Assembly (NCBI GenBank): GCA_024372625.1
Contig: CP099603.1
Location: 186,001 to 250,000 of the forward strand
DNA from: Comamonadaceae bacterium OTU4NAUVB1
Lineage (GTDB): Bacteria; Pseudomonadota; Gammaproteobacteria; Burkholderiales; Burkholderiaceae_C
Length of the DNA stretch: 64,000 bases
Reading direction: 5' to 3'
The notes beneath the pieces were generated by a model. That model was given only the letters and a program-made list of their open reading frames with translations. It ran no database searches and was not told the DNA's origin. Below are positions 1-9,941 of the stretch, piece by piece (the first letter of the stretch is position 1; each line of letters starts with the position of its first letter). The position numbers and the translations under genes were made by a program.

Positions 1-3000
1 GTGGTGCGGTCGCTGTCCATCAGGAACCTGGCGGTGCCGGAGATGTCCTTGGTCGTGGCGGGTTGCGCCGCGGCCGCGGTCGAACCCGTGCCGTGCGGCG
101 TCGACGCCGATGCCGGCGTGGTCGCGGTCGAGGCCGGCGTCGCCGGCGTTCCGGTCGCCGAGGGCGCCGGTGTCGTGCGCTCCCTGGACGCGGAGCCCGC
201 CAGCGACCCGCCGACCTCGAGCGAGCTCGACGTGCTGACCGCGTCCTTCACCACCACCGCGCCTCCCGCGCCGACCGCGACGGCGCCGCCGGCCTTCACC
301 CGCGTGCCTTCCAGCGTCGTGTTGCCGCCCGAGCCGATGGCCACGTTGCCGCCGCTGCGGATGCTCGCGCCCTGCGCGGTGTCGCTGGCGCTCTGGCCGA
401 AGTTGCCCGAAAGCCCGACCGAACCCTCCCGGCTTGTCGTCGTCGAACCCGCACCCGTGCCGCCCGTGCCGCCCGCCGCCCCCTTCGTCGTGCTCGACGT
501 CGCACCGCCCAGCGACGCGGCGACGCCCACGTCCTGCGTGCTCGACGTGCTGCGCGCGGCGTCGAAGGCCACGTTGCCGCCGGCCTTGACCGACGCGTCG
601 CCGCCGCTGGACAGCGCGGTGCCGGTGAAGGTCGCGTTGCCGCCGGCATTCACGCTCAGCGGTCCGCCGTTGGTGATGCTGCCGGCCACGGCGTCGCTGC
701 TGCTCGCGGTCGACTGCTGGTAGCTGCCCTCGACGTCGAAGCCCTTCGAACTCTTCGAGCCACCGCCGGCACCGCCTTTCTTGCCGACCGTGACGTCGGC
801 CGACGCACCGATGGCCGTGTCCTTCGAGGTGGCGGTGTTCTTCGCCGCGTCGAAGGCGACATTGCCGCCGGCGTTGATGGCCGCAGCGCCGCCGGCTTCG
901 ACCTTGGTCCCCTCGAAGCGCGCGTCGCCGGCGGTGTTGACCGTGACGTTGCCGCCGGACTTGATGCCGCCGACCACCGCCGTGCTGCTGCTCGCGCCCT
1001 GCTTGCCGTTGTCGTAGCTGGCGCCGACGCTCACGCTCTTGTTGGCGATGTCGACGCCGACCGAGGCGCCGGCCTGGGTCTTGTCGGCACTGCTGCTGGC
1101 CGTGTTCTGCGCCGCCGAATGCTCGAGGCTGCCGGCGCCCAGTGTCACGTCGCGGCCGGCCGAGATGTGGGTGCCTTCGAGGCTGGTCCTGCCGCTCGAC
1201 GTGCTGTTGACACTGCCGCCGACCTTCACGTTCGACACCACCGCGTTGCTGCTGGCGGAACGCGAACGCTCCTGCTGGTTCTCGTACGTGGCCCGCACGC
1301 CGGCCCCGGCGCCCGAGCTGTTCTCCAGCTTCGCCTTGCCATCGGCCGACACGCTCGCGTTCGCGCCGGCGGAGGCCTCGGCGAAGCCGCCGAGCTTGCC
1401 GGTGTTGGTCTCGGTGCTCGACGCGCGGTAGGTCGTGTCGGCCGCGGCCTTGCTCGTGATCGTCGTGGCCGACTGGTTCAGGTTGCCGCCGGCGCCGATC
1501 TGCGTGCCGACGTCGGTGATGCCGCCGGTCGCGGTGCGGTTGATGTCGCCGCCGGCCGTGATGCCCGACGTGACGGCGGTGGTCGCGCCGTCGACCGTCC
1601 TGGTCTGGGTGTTGCTGCCGTAGAAGCCCATCTCCAGGCTGGCCGACGCGTTGACCGAGGTCTCGGCCTTGGGCTTCAGGCCAGTCTCGGCGCTCGCGCC
1701 GGCCGTCGCGCCGGCCTTGCCGCTCTGGTACTGGCCGACCGACGTGGTGGTGCTGCTGGTGCGCGTCTCGCTCACGTCGTTCACCGCGCCGAAGGTCATG
1801 TTCTTCGCCTTCACGTCGACGTTGCCACCCGCGCCGACCTGGGAGCCCTGCACGTTCAGGTCGTTCGACGCGTTGAGCGTCATGTTGCCGCCCGACGTGA
1901 TGCCCGAACCCTGGTGCCGGATGTCGAGCGTGTCCTTGGTGGTGGTCGAACTCTGCAGGTAGTCGAGCTTGTTCTCGACGCCGGCGCTGGCCTGCGCGTT
2001 GGCCTGCGCGTCGGCGCTGGGCAGCCCGACGCCCTTGCCCGATGCGCCGGTCGCGCTGTTGGCGTTGGCGCTCGCATCGGCGCTCGCACCGGCGTTGCTC
2101 TGGCTGCTGCCCATCAGGCCGACCGCGGTCGACGTCGTGGTGGTGCTCGACGTGGCCACGTCCTTGGCGGCGACCACGTTGATGTTCTGCGCGTTGACGG
2201 TGGCGTTGCCGCCGGCGTCGACCTTCGAGCCGACCAGATTCACGTCCTTTTTCGCATCCACGCTCAGATCCCCGCCGAAACTCAGCCGCGAACCGACGTT
2301 CTTCAGGTCCGTGGTCCGGCGGGTGGTCACATCGACCGCCAGGACCTGCAGACCGCCGCTCGACGTCGAGCCGGTCGAGGCCTCGGCGCCGGCACCGGCC
2401 GATGCCAGGCCCTTGCCCGCCGACGCCTGGGCGCCGGCGCTCGATCCGGCGGTGTTCTGCGTGCCGCCGTTGACGATCTTCCCGACGCTGGTGCTGACGG
2501 TCGAGGTGTTGGTCTCGTCGTAGTTGCGTCCGGCCAGCACGTTGACGTTGGTGCCGCTGATCGCGCCCTTGCCGGCCACGTCGACGCTCGAGCCCTGGAC
2601 CGTCACGTCGTTCTTCGCCGCGAGGCTGGCGTCGCCGCCGACCTCGAAGGTGCTCCCCACGTTGCGCACCGACAGCGAATCGGTGGTGGTCTTGCTCGAC
2701 CCGAAGAGCGCGCCGCCCATGCCGATGCCCGAGGCCTGACTGGTGGTGCGGCTGGTCGTCGTGTTCTCGCGCGCCAGGATGTTCAGGTTGCCGCCGGCGT
2801 TCAGGTCCGCGTTGCCACCGACCCTGGTGTCGGTGCCGGCGAGCGTGATGTCCTTGCCGGACGTCATCGCGAGGTTGCCGCCGGTCGTCAGGCCCGACTT
2901 AACCTGTTCGACCTTCGTGGTCGTGGTAGTCGTCGTTCCGGTGCCGCCGTCCTGCCGATAGGCGCCGCGCGTGGTGTCGGTGGTCTTGTTCTCGATCGTG

Positions 3001-6000
3001 TCGAAGGTGATGCCGCCACCCGCCTTCAGGCTCGCGTCGCCGCCGGCCGACAGGGTGGCGCCGAGGTTGGTGATGTCCCTGGCGGCGTCCAGCGACAGGT
3101 TGCCGGTGGCGGTGATGCCGGCCGTCTTGCCGATGTCGGTGACGTAACGCTCGCCATCGCCGGAACCCGACACGCTCGTCCGGTTGACGATGCCGCCTTG
3201 CGTCGAGCTCACCGCGACGTCGCCGCCGGTGATCGTGCCCGAGGTGTTGGTCACGTCGCCCACGGAGACGATCTTCAGCGTCTTGCCGCCGGCGATGGTG
3301 CCGCCGGCGTTGGTCAGCGAGGTCAGGCTCAGGTTGGCGTTCTCCGCGCTGATGACGGCGCCCCCGGTGATGCCCGCGCGCGTCGCCTGCGACAGGTAGA
3401 CCACCGGCGCGAGCACCACCTGCCCGCCGACCTCGGTCTGCACCATCCAGACGATGTCCTGCGTGAGGGCGGCCTGCTGCGCCGGCGTGAGCGCCTGTCC
3501 GTAGGCGAGGCCGAGGTCCTTGCTCTCGGCCGCCGCCTGGTCCATCAGCCGCCGGACCTGCGTCGACGCGTTCTGCGCGCCGGCCAGGATCGCATTGCCG
3601 GTCTGCGCGACCAGCTGCTGGCGGATCAGGTAGGCCTCGTAGCCGGCGTCGCCGAGGCGCCGCACCAGCACGTCGGGGCTGAAGCCGAGCAGGTTCGAGA
3701 GGTAGTCCGATCCGACCGAGGTCGAGCCGACCTGGTAGCGCGGATTGGTCTCGACGAGGAAGCCGGCCCGCGGCGTCGCCGCGGTCACGAAATAGCCGTT
3801 GACGTTGGTCGGCAACGACACGGTCGTGCCGCCGAAGGTCGCGCCCCTGACGCCGTTGCCCGCGTTGGCCGCGACGAAGGAGACCGCGTTGCTGCCGTCG
3901 AGCGTGCGCACGCCGGTCGCCGTGGTCGAGAGCAGGCGCGCGAGCGATTGCACGGCGGCGGGGGACAGCGCCGGTCGGCCGGTGGTGCCGGTCGCGCCGG
4001 CGAAGCCCGCCGACGCGGCGAGCGCGGCATCGCCGGTGCTGATGCCACGGGTCCCGTTTTCGACGACCGCGCTGCCGACGCCGTACAGGGCCGGATTCGA
4101 CGAGTCCAGACGATCCGTCGGCTTCCCGATCTCACCGTTGGCGACGTTGCTCCGCGTCGGAGCGGCGGCCGCAGCCGCGCTGACGGCCGCGCCCGCTTTT
4201 CCCGCGCTGATCGCAGGCTGCGTCGCGCCGTTGTTGGTCAATGCGACGTTCGAACCATCGAGCGATCCGGCGAAGATGCCCGCCCCGACGGCGGCACCGC
4301 TCGTGCTGACGCTCGTGATCGCCCCCGGGACCCAATCGTTGCGATATTTGGCGGCCAGGTCCGCCAGACCCGCCCAGTAGATCTGGTGTTCGGACTTCTG
4401 TGTGTATTCGGCGTGCCGCAGCGCCAGGTCGTCGTTGACGAAGGTGGCGCCGGTGCCGACGCCGGTCAGGGTGACGGTTCCGCCTGAAATCAGGCCGCCC
4501 GTATTGGCGCCGGCGTTGAAGCGCAAGGTGACGAGCCCGTTGCCGACCACTTGCGGCCGATTGGTGGGAATCGCCGTGGTGTAGTACTGGTCCTGGGACC
4601 ATTTGTTGTCGTAATACCAGACCTCGTAGTCGCCAGCGGTTCGTCCCGACTCGGTATGGGCATGCGAAAGGGCGTAGGACGTCTGGGTCGTGGTGGTGGC
4701 GGATCTGGCGCCCCAGGCTCGCGTATCGCCGCCCGGCACCTCGTTGCGCAGGGTCGTCGCTGTGAGCTGGATGCCGCCATCGCTGTAGATGGTGCTGTTG
4801 TTGACGATCGTCGTCGCCTGCAGGTCGACCTGGCGTCCAGCGTTGACAGTGCCCTGGTAGCCGGTCGAGGTCCCGACATTGGTCAGCGTTCCCGCGCTGG
4901 CCGATGCACTCAACGTGTCGCCCGCATAAAGGGCGCCCCGATTGGTCAGGTCGCCGGTCGTCGCGCGCACGGTGACGTTGCGTAGCGCCGCGATACCACC
5001 GTTCGTGGAATTGACGATGGACGGCGCGTTGACCGCGAGATCGTGGCCCGAGAACAGCAGCCCGTTGTTGACCAGCGTGCTGGCGACGGTCAGCGTCGTG
5101 ATGCCGGTTCGGGCGCCGTCCTTCGAGCCGATCAGCGCCGATTTGCCGCCGGCCATTGTCAGGGTGCCGACGGAGACGGTCATGTTGCCCTCGGAGGAAA
5201 GCGTGCCGCCCGAGGTGCCGCCGGCCAGCGCGATGCGTGTGAGCGAGGCGCTCAGCGTGTCGCCGACCACCGTGCCCCCGTCGGCGACATTCAGCACGCT
5301 GGTGCCGTTGCCGGTGACCGAAAGCAGGCCGCCGCTTTCCAGCAGGCCGCCGACGTCGGCCGTGTAACCGCCGGTCGAACGGCTGCGCAGCGTGACGTCG
5401 CCGGCGGCATAGGTGATGCCGGTGTTGTCGAAACCGCCGCTGCCGACGCCGATGTCGAGCGCGCCTACCGATTGCAGCGTGCCGTCGTTGACGATGCGCG
5501 TCGCGCTGATGGTGCCCTTTCCGGTCGCGTCAGTCGCGCCGGTGATGACACCGGTGGCAGTGTTCGTCAGCGTGTTCACCACAGAGATCGCACTGGCCTG
5601 ACTTTTGCCGCCCTGCACGATGCCGCCGTTGGTCAGGTTGCCGGCCGCAAGGGCCAGGGCGTCGCCGATCAGGCGACCCTTCGTCGTGGCGCTGCCGGCG
5701 TTGACGAGCGTGTCGGCGGCGTCGATGCGCAGCGTGCTCCCCGCCTGCAGCGTGCCGGTGGTGTCGACATTCACGGTGGCGGCGGTGGCACTCAGGCTGC
5801 CCGCAGCCAGGATCGTGCCGCCCGTTCCCAGCGCGGCGGCGGTGTAGTTCGCGCTGCCCAGGCTCTGCATCAACCCGTCGTTTCGCAACGTGCCGCTCAC
5901 GGTAACGACGTCGCTCGCCGTCCCTTGCGTGGAGAGCAGCCAGTTGCCGGTGTTCTCCAGGCTGGCGGCTTCGACCGTGGTGGCGTTGGCGCGGATCAAC

Positions 6001-9000
6001 CCGGTATTGCGCAGTGAACCGGTGGTCCGCAGCGTCGCCCGTCCGGCGGCCGCCGCGAGCGCTCCGCCGTTGAGGATCGTGCCGGCGGAAAGATCGACAT
6101 CCGCGCCCTTCACCAGCGCGTCGACGCGGTTGTCGAAGACCGTGCCGGTGCTCAGTCGCAGTGCCGCGCCGGCCTGCAGGATGCCGGCGGACGCATTCCG
6201 GAAGTCGGCCGTGGTCGTCACGGCGAGCGCCGCTGCCGCGGACAGTGTGCCGCTGTTGTCGACGCCGACCGCGCTGATGTCGGCGCCACGCCGACTCTGC
6301 AGCGTGCCGCTGTTGGTCAGGCGTCCGGCGACGTCGATCGTGTCGTCGGCGCCACCGCCTTGCGTCGACAGCAGCCAGATGCCGCTGTTCGAGAGGCTCG
6401 ACGCGCTCACCCGGCTGCCGTCGGCGGCCTGAATGCGCCCGGTCGAGGTGTCGGTGCCGCGTTGCGTGTTGGTAAGCGATGCGGCCTTCACGGTCAGCGT
6501 GGTGCCGGCGAGCATCACGCCGGTGTTGGCGAGGGCTTGCGAGCCGGTGCCGTTTTGGTCGGCGATGTCGAGCGCGGTGCCGGCATGGAGGCCGCCGCCG
6601 TTGTCGAGCCGGCTGGCCACGCGCAGGGTCGCCGCACCGCCATTGGCGACCAGGTTGCCGGCATTGTCGAGCACGTCGGCCTGCAGGCCCAGGTCCACGG
6701 CCTTGACGAGTCCGCCGCCCGCGTTGGTCAGGGTGGCGCCGCTGGAAAGCGTCGCGGTCCGGCCGGACTGCACCGTGCCGCGGTTGGCGAAATCGCCCGG
6801 CGTGGCGGCGTTCAGGTTGCCCGCGGCGTACAGCACGCCGCTGTTGTCGACGCTTCCCGCGGTGACGGTCGTGTCGCCACCGCCCTGGAACGTTCCGCTG
6901 TTGTCGAGCCGGCCGCCGACGATGACCGTGTTGGACGCGCCCGGCTGCGTCGACAGCACCCAGCTGCCGCTGTTCGACAGGCTCGTCGCGGTGATGTCGC
7001 TGGCGGTGGCGGCCTGCACACGGCCGGTGGTGGTGTCGGCGCCGACCTGGCGGTTCGACACCGCGGCGCCCTTCAGCGTCAATGCCGCGTCGCTCAGCAT
7101 GACGCCGGTGTTGGCGACCGATTCGCCCGCGCCGCCGCGGCGGTCGGCGATGTCGAGCGCCTGCCGGGCGTACAGCATGCCGCTGTTGACCAGCGCGCCG
7201 TCGACGCGCAGCGTCTGCGCACCGGCGTCCGCCGTGACGGTGCCGGCGTTGTCGAGGCCGGTCGCCGTGATGGCGACGCTCTGCGCCTTGACCAGCGCGC
7301 CGGCGGCGTTGCCGAAGCGCCCGCCGGCGGTCAGGTCGAGCGCGCTGCCCGCCTCCACCACACCGCGCGTGCCGTCGAAGTCACCGGCGGTCGAGGCCGT
7401 GAGCGCCGTCGCGGTGACGATCACGCCGCTGTTGGCGACGCTGCCGGCGGCGACCGTCGCGGCGCCTTCGCTCTGCAGCGTGCCGCTGTTGGCGAACGCG
7501 CCGCCGACGCTCACGCGGTCGACGGCACCGGCGCGGGTCGACAGCAGCCAGGTGCCGGCGTTGTCGAGACTGCCCGCCGTCAACCTGCTGCCTGTGTCGG
7601 CCTGCACGAAGCCGGTGTTGTTCACGTTGCCGCTGGCACTCGCGACCAGGGTCGTGCCGGCGAGCAGCGTGCCGCCGTTGAGGAGGCTCGCGGCGGCGAT
7701 GTCCGCCGAGGTGCCCGACTGGATGCGCCCGCTCGCGGTGTTGCCGTCGAGCTGCACGTTGGCGAGCGCCGACGCCTTGATCGCCAGCGCGGCGTCGGTC
7801 ATGACCAGCCCGGTGTTCGAGAACCCCGCGCCGCCGCCGGCCTTGCGATCGGCGATGTCGAGCGCGCCCTGCGCGTAGATCACGCCGCGGTTGTCGGTGG
7901 CGCCGTCGACGCGAAGGGTCGCCGCCCCACCGGTGGCCGCCAGCGAGCCGCTGTTGACCAGTCCCCCGGCCGTGAGCGCGAGGCCGGTCGCGCCCTGCAG
8001 CACGCCGGCGTTGTCGACGTTGCCCGCGTCGACCGCGACCGCGCCGGCGCCCTGCATGGTGCCGCCGTTGCGCAGTGCGCCGCCCACCGCCACCGTGTCT
8101 GTCCCGCCGCCGCGTTGCGACAGCAGCCAGCCGCCCTGGTTGTCGACGCTGCTGGCTGCCACGGTGCTGCCGGACTGCGCCTGGACGATGGCGCCCGCGG
8201 CATTGACGACTCCGGCCGCCTTCAGCGCCAACGCGCGGTCGGCGATGAGTTGCCCGGTGTTTGCGACCGCCTGCGTCTCGCCGCCGCCGAGGTCGGCGAT
8301 GTCGATGTCCTGCGCCGCGTGCAGTGTGCCGCTGTTGGCGACGGTGCCGTTGGCGCGCAGCGTGGCGTTGCCCGCATCCGAGGTCACCGTGCCGACGTTG
8401 ACGATGCCATTGCCCGCCGCCAGCGACAGGTCGCCGCCGCGCGACTGCAGCGTGCCGCCGGCGTCGATGCCGATGCGTCCGCTGGCCGACAGCCGCAGGT
8501 CGCCGGCCGACTGAAGCACCGCCAGGCCGAGCGCGAGATCGCCGTCGTCGGCGCTGGCGATCAGCGTGCCGCCACGGCTGAAGAGCTGCGTCGCCGCCGT
8601 GGTCGCCAGGCTGCCGAAGCGCCCGCGGACATCGTCGCCGGCCTGCCAGTTCGTCGCGCCGAGCACGGCGTTCCCACGGATGGCGAGATCGATCGCGCCG
8701 CCCGCGCTGCGCTGGTTGGCGTTGGGGGAGCTGGCGGTGCTGGCGGCGTCGAGCAGGCTCGCCGCGCCAATGGCGAGGTCGGTGCCGGCGACCAGCGCGC
8801 TGCCGGCGATCGATGCGCCGCCGCGCGCGGCGAGGGCGGTGCGGCCAGTCGAACTCAGGCTGGCGTCGGTCAGCGCGATGGCGACCGCGTCCGGCGCGGC
8901 GCTGGCGATGGCGATGTCGCCGGCCGCCGAGACGCGGTTCTGCAGTTCGACGCGTCCGGCGGCGGACAGCGTGAAGTCACCCGCGCTCGCCGCCGCGTCG

Positions 9001-9929
9001 CCGGCCATGCGCACGCCGACGCCGGCCTCGGTGGCCAGCAGGCGGATGCGGTTGGCGTACATGCCGCCCAGCGCCGACGTGTCGATCGCGTACGTGGGCG
9101 TGGCGCCGGTCGCGGCGGCGTTGCCGTCGACGGCGCGGGTGGTGTAGTTCCAGCGGTTCAGGCCGGTCGCGACGCTCACGTCGCGGCCGTTGACCGGCGC
9201 CTCGGCGCGCAGCGCGCGCGTGACCAGGTCGAGCACCTGCTGCGCGCTGGCGTCGAGCCCCGTGCCGGTGATCAGGATGTCGCCCTGTCCGACCGCGAAG
9301 CCGCCGAGGCCGCCGTTGGTCGCCAGGAACGGGCTGCCGGTGGTCAGCGTCACGCGGTCGGTGTTGATGAAGCCGCAGCCCGAGCAGGTGATGCCGTACG
9401 GGTTGGCGAGGATGACATCGGCCCGGCCGCCGAGCACCTCGGTGAACCCGGCGAGCGTGCTGCGGTTGTTGGCCACGACCTCGTTGAGGATGGTGCCGGC
9501 CTGCGTCGTCAGGTTCATGTTCGCCGTGACCTGACCGGCCAGCTGCGACTGGCGCGCGACCACGTCGTTGTTGCCGTTGTTGAGCACCAGCCCGTTCGCG
9601 TTGACGTTGTAGGTCGTGTAGCGGTTGTGCGAGAGGCCGGCCGCATTGGGCGTGGCGATGTTCACGACCGACACGCCGTTGGGCGCGACATAGGTGGTCG
9701 TGTTGCCCGCGTTGCCCGGGCTCACGACCACCGACGACACCGGCTGCGCGCCGGCCACGGGCGCGAGGCTCGCCCCGGCGAGCGCGGCCGCCATGGCCGG
9801 GCCCGTGGCGCGGACGACGGCGCGCCGGACGCTTCCACGGGCCGACTTGCCGTGCGCGGTCGCGTTCTCGGCGACGGCGGCCCAGGTGCCCGTGGTCGCG
9901 TTCCAGATGTTGCGGTAGATGTGGTTCAT
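1..9929 (-). CDS. Filamentous haemagglutinin-like TpsA exoprotein (3' end outside window)
   Basis: Very large surface or secreted adhesin of the two-partner secretion type; 3309 codons lie in the window and the C-terminus is beyond its left edge. The N-terminus (MNHIYRNIWNATTGTW) is a typical extended signal peptide region, with probable cleavage after AGA near residue 61. The TPS secretion domain follows (about 62-310) and carries NPYGI and CSGC motifs at 177-185. Residues about 310-1700 are degenerate beta-helix repeats rich in 'NSGT', 'DNAG' and 'AAGS'. A conserved FHA/CdiA-type block lies near residue 2080, then Ser/Thr/Gly/Ala-rich haemagglutinin repeats run to the edge. It lies 12 bp downstream of its transporter gene, so the two are co-transcribed. 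It could be an adhesin or a CdiA-type contact-dependent toxin; the deciding C-terminus is not visible. No frame break was seen. Confidence 0.93.
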   Translation of the reverse strand, partial: MNHIYRNIWNATTGTWAAVAENATAHGKSARGSVRRAVVRATGPAMAAALAGASLAPVAGAQPVSSVVVSPGNAGNTTTYVAPNGVSVVNIATPNAAGLSHNRYTTYNVNANGLVLNNGNNDVVARQSQLAGQVTANMNLTTQAGTILNEVVANNRSTLAGFTEVLGGRADVILANPYGITCSGCGFINTDRVTLTTGSPFLATNGGLGGFAVGQGDILITGTGLDASAQQVLDLVTRALRAEAPVNGRDVSVATGLNRWNYTTRAVDGNAAATGATPTYAIDTSALGGMYANRIRLLATEAGVGVRMAGDAAASAGDFTLSAAGRVELQNRVSAAGDIAIASAAPDAVAIALTDASLSSTGRTALAARGGASIAGSALVAGTDLAIGAASLLDAASTASSPNANQRSAGGAIDLAIRGNAVLGATNWQAGDDVRGRFGSLATTAATQLFSRGGTLIASADDGDLALGLAVLQSAGDLRLSASGRIGIDAGGTLQSRGGDLSLAAGNGIVNVGTVTSDAGNATLRANGTVANSGTLHAAQDIDIADLGGGETQAVANTGQLIADRALALKAAGVVNAAGAIVQAQSGSTVAASSVDNQGGWLLSQRGGGTDTVAVGGALRNGGTMQGAGAVAVDAGNVDNAGVLQGATGLALTAGGLVNSGSLAATGGAATLRVDGATDNRGVIYAQGALDIADRKAGGGAGFSNTGLVMTDAALAIKASALANVQLDGNTASGRIQSGTSADIAAASLLNGGTLLAGTTLVASASGNVNNTGFVQADTGSRLTAGSLDNAGTWLLSTRAGAVDRVSVGGAFANSGTLQSEGAATVAAGSVANSGVIVTATALTASTAGDFDGTRGVVEAGSALDLTAGGRFGNAAGALVKAQSVAITATGLDNAGTVTADAGAQTLRVDGALVNSGMLYARQALDIADRRGGAGESVANTGVMLSDAALTLKGAAVSNRQVGADTTTGRVQAATASDITATSLSNSGSWVLSTQPGASNTVIVGGRLDNSGTFQGGGDTTVTAGSVDNSGVLYAAGNLNAATPGDFANRGTVQSGRTATLSSGATLTNAGGGLVKAVDLGLQADVLDNAGNLVANGGAATLRVASRLDNGGGLHAGTALDIADQNGTGSQALANTGVMLAGTTLTVKAASLTNTQRGTDTSTGRIQAADGSRVSASSLSNSGIWLLSTQGGGADDTIDVAGRLTNSGTLQSRRGADISAVGVDNSGTLSAAAALAVTTTADFRNASAGILQAGAALRLSTGTVFDNRVDALVKGADVDLSAGTILNGGALAAAAGRATLRTTGSLRNTGLIRANATTVEAASLENTGNWLLSTQGTASDVVTVSGTLRNDGLMQSLGSANYTAAALGTGGTILAAGSLSATAATVNVDTTGTLQAGSTLRIDAADTLVNAGSATTKGRLIGDALALAAGNLTNGGIVQGGKSQASAISVVNTLTNTATGVITGATDATGKGTISATRIVNDGTLQSVGALDIGVGSGGFDNTGITYAAGDVTLRSRSTGGYTADVGGLLESGGLLSVTGNGTSVLNVADGGTVVGDTLSASLTRIALAGGTSGGTLSSEGNMTVSVGTLTMAGGKSALIGSKDGARTGITTLTVASTLVNNGLLFSGHDLAVNAPSIVNSTNGGIAALRNVTVRATTGDLTNRGALYAGDTLSASASAGTLTNVGTSTGYQGTVNAGRQVDLQATTIVNNSTIYSDGGIQLTATTLRNEVPGGDTRAWGARSATTTTQTSYALSHAHTESGRTAGDYEVWYYDNKWSQDQYYTTAIPTNRPQVVGNGLVTLRFNAGANTGGLISGGTVTLTGVGTGATFVNDDLALRHAEYTQKSEHQIYWAGLADLAAKYRNDWVPGAITSVSTSGAAVGAGIFAGSLDGSNVALTNNGATQPAISAGKAGAAVSAAAAAAPTRSNVANGEIGKPTDRLDSSNPALYGVGSAVVENGTRGISTGDAALAASAGFAGATGTTGRPALSPAAVQSLARLLSTTATGVRTLDGSNAVSFVAANAGNGVRGATFGGTTVSLPTNVNGYFVTAATPRAGFLVETNPRYQVGSTSVGSDYLSNLLGFSPDVLVRRLGDAGYEAYLIRQQLVAQTGNAILAGAQNASTQVRRLMDQAAAESKDLGLAYGQALTPAQQAALTQDIVWMVQTEVGGQVVLAPVVYLSQATRAGITGGAVISAENANLSLTSLTNAGGTIAGGKTLKIVSVGDVTNTSGTITGGDVAVSSTQGGIVNRTSVSGSGDGERYVTDIGKTAGITATGNLSLDAARDITNLGATLSAGGDASLKAGGGITFDTIENKTTDTTRGAYRQDGGTGTTTTTTTKVEQVKSGLTTGGNLAMTSGKDITLAGTDTRVGGNADLNAGGNLNILARENTTTSRTTSQASGIGMGGALFGSSKTTTDSLSVRNVGSTFEVGGDASLAAKNDVTVQGSSVDVAGKGAISGTNVNVLAGRNYDETNTSTVSTSVGKIVNGGTQNTAGSSAGAQASAGKGLASAGAGAEASTGSTSSGGLQVLAVDVTTRRTTDLKNVGSRLSFGGDLSVDAKKDVNLVGSKVDAGGNATVNAQNINVVAAKDVATSSTTTTSTAVGLMGSSQSNAGASADASANANSATGASGKGVGLPSADAQANAQASAGVENKLDYLQSSTTTKDTLDIRHQGSGITSGGNMTLNASNDLNVQGSQVGAGGNVDVKAKNMTFGAVNDVSETRTSSTTTSVGQYQSGKAGATAGASAETGLKPKAETSVNASASLEMGFYGSNTQTRTVDGATTAVTSGITAGGDINRTATGGITDVGTQIGAGGNLNQSATTITSKAAADTTYRASSTETNTGKLGGFAEASAGANASVSADGKAKLENSSGAGAGVRATYENQQERSRSASSNAVVSNVKVGGSVNSTSSGRTSLEGTHISAGRDVTLGAGSLEHSAAQNTASSSADKTQAGASVGVDIANKSVSVGASYDNGKQGASSSTAVVGGIKSGGNVTVNTAGDARFEGTKVEAGGAAAINAGGNVAFDAAKNTATSKDTAIGASADVTVGKKGGAGGGSKSSKGFDVEGSYQQSTASSSDAVAGSITNGGPLSVNAGGNATFTGTALSSGGDASVKAGGNVAFDAARSTSSTQDVGVAASLGGATSSTTKGAAGGTGGTGAGSTTTSREGSVGLSGNFGQSASDTAQGASIRSGGNVAIGSGGNTTLEGTRVKAGGAVAVGAGGAVVVKDAVSTSSSLEVGGSLAGSASRERTTPAPSATGTPATPASTATTPASASTPHGTGSTAAAAQPATTKDISGTARFLMDSDRT

Positions 9930-9941
9930 GGTCGCCCGGAA

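Noticed and set aside
63..4487. Plus-strand open frame of over 1400 codons opposite the adhesin gene
   Set aside because: Arg/Ala/Gly-rich translation without any family feature; it is the antisense shadow of the strongly GC-biased minus-strand gene.
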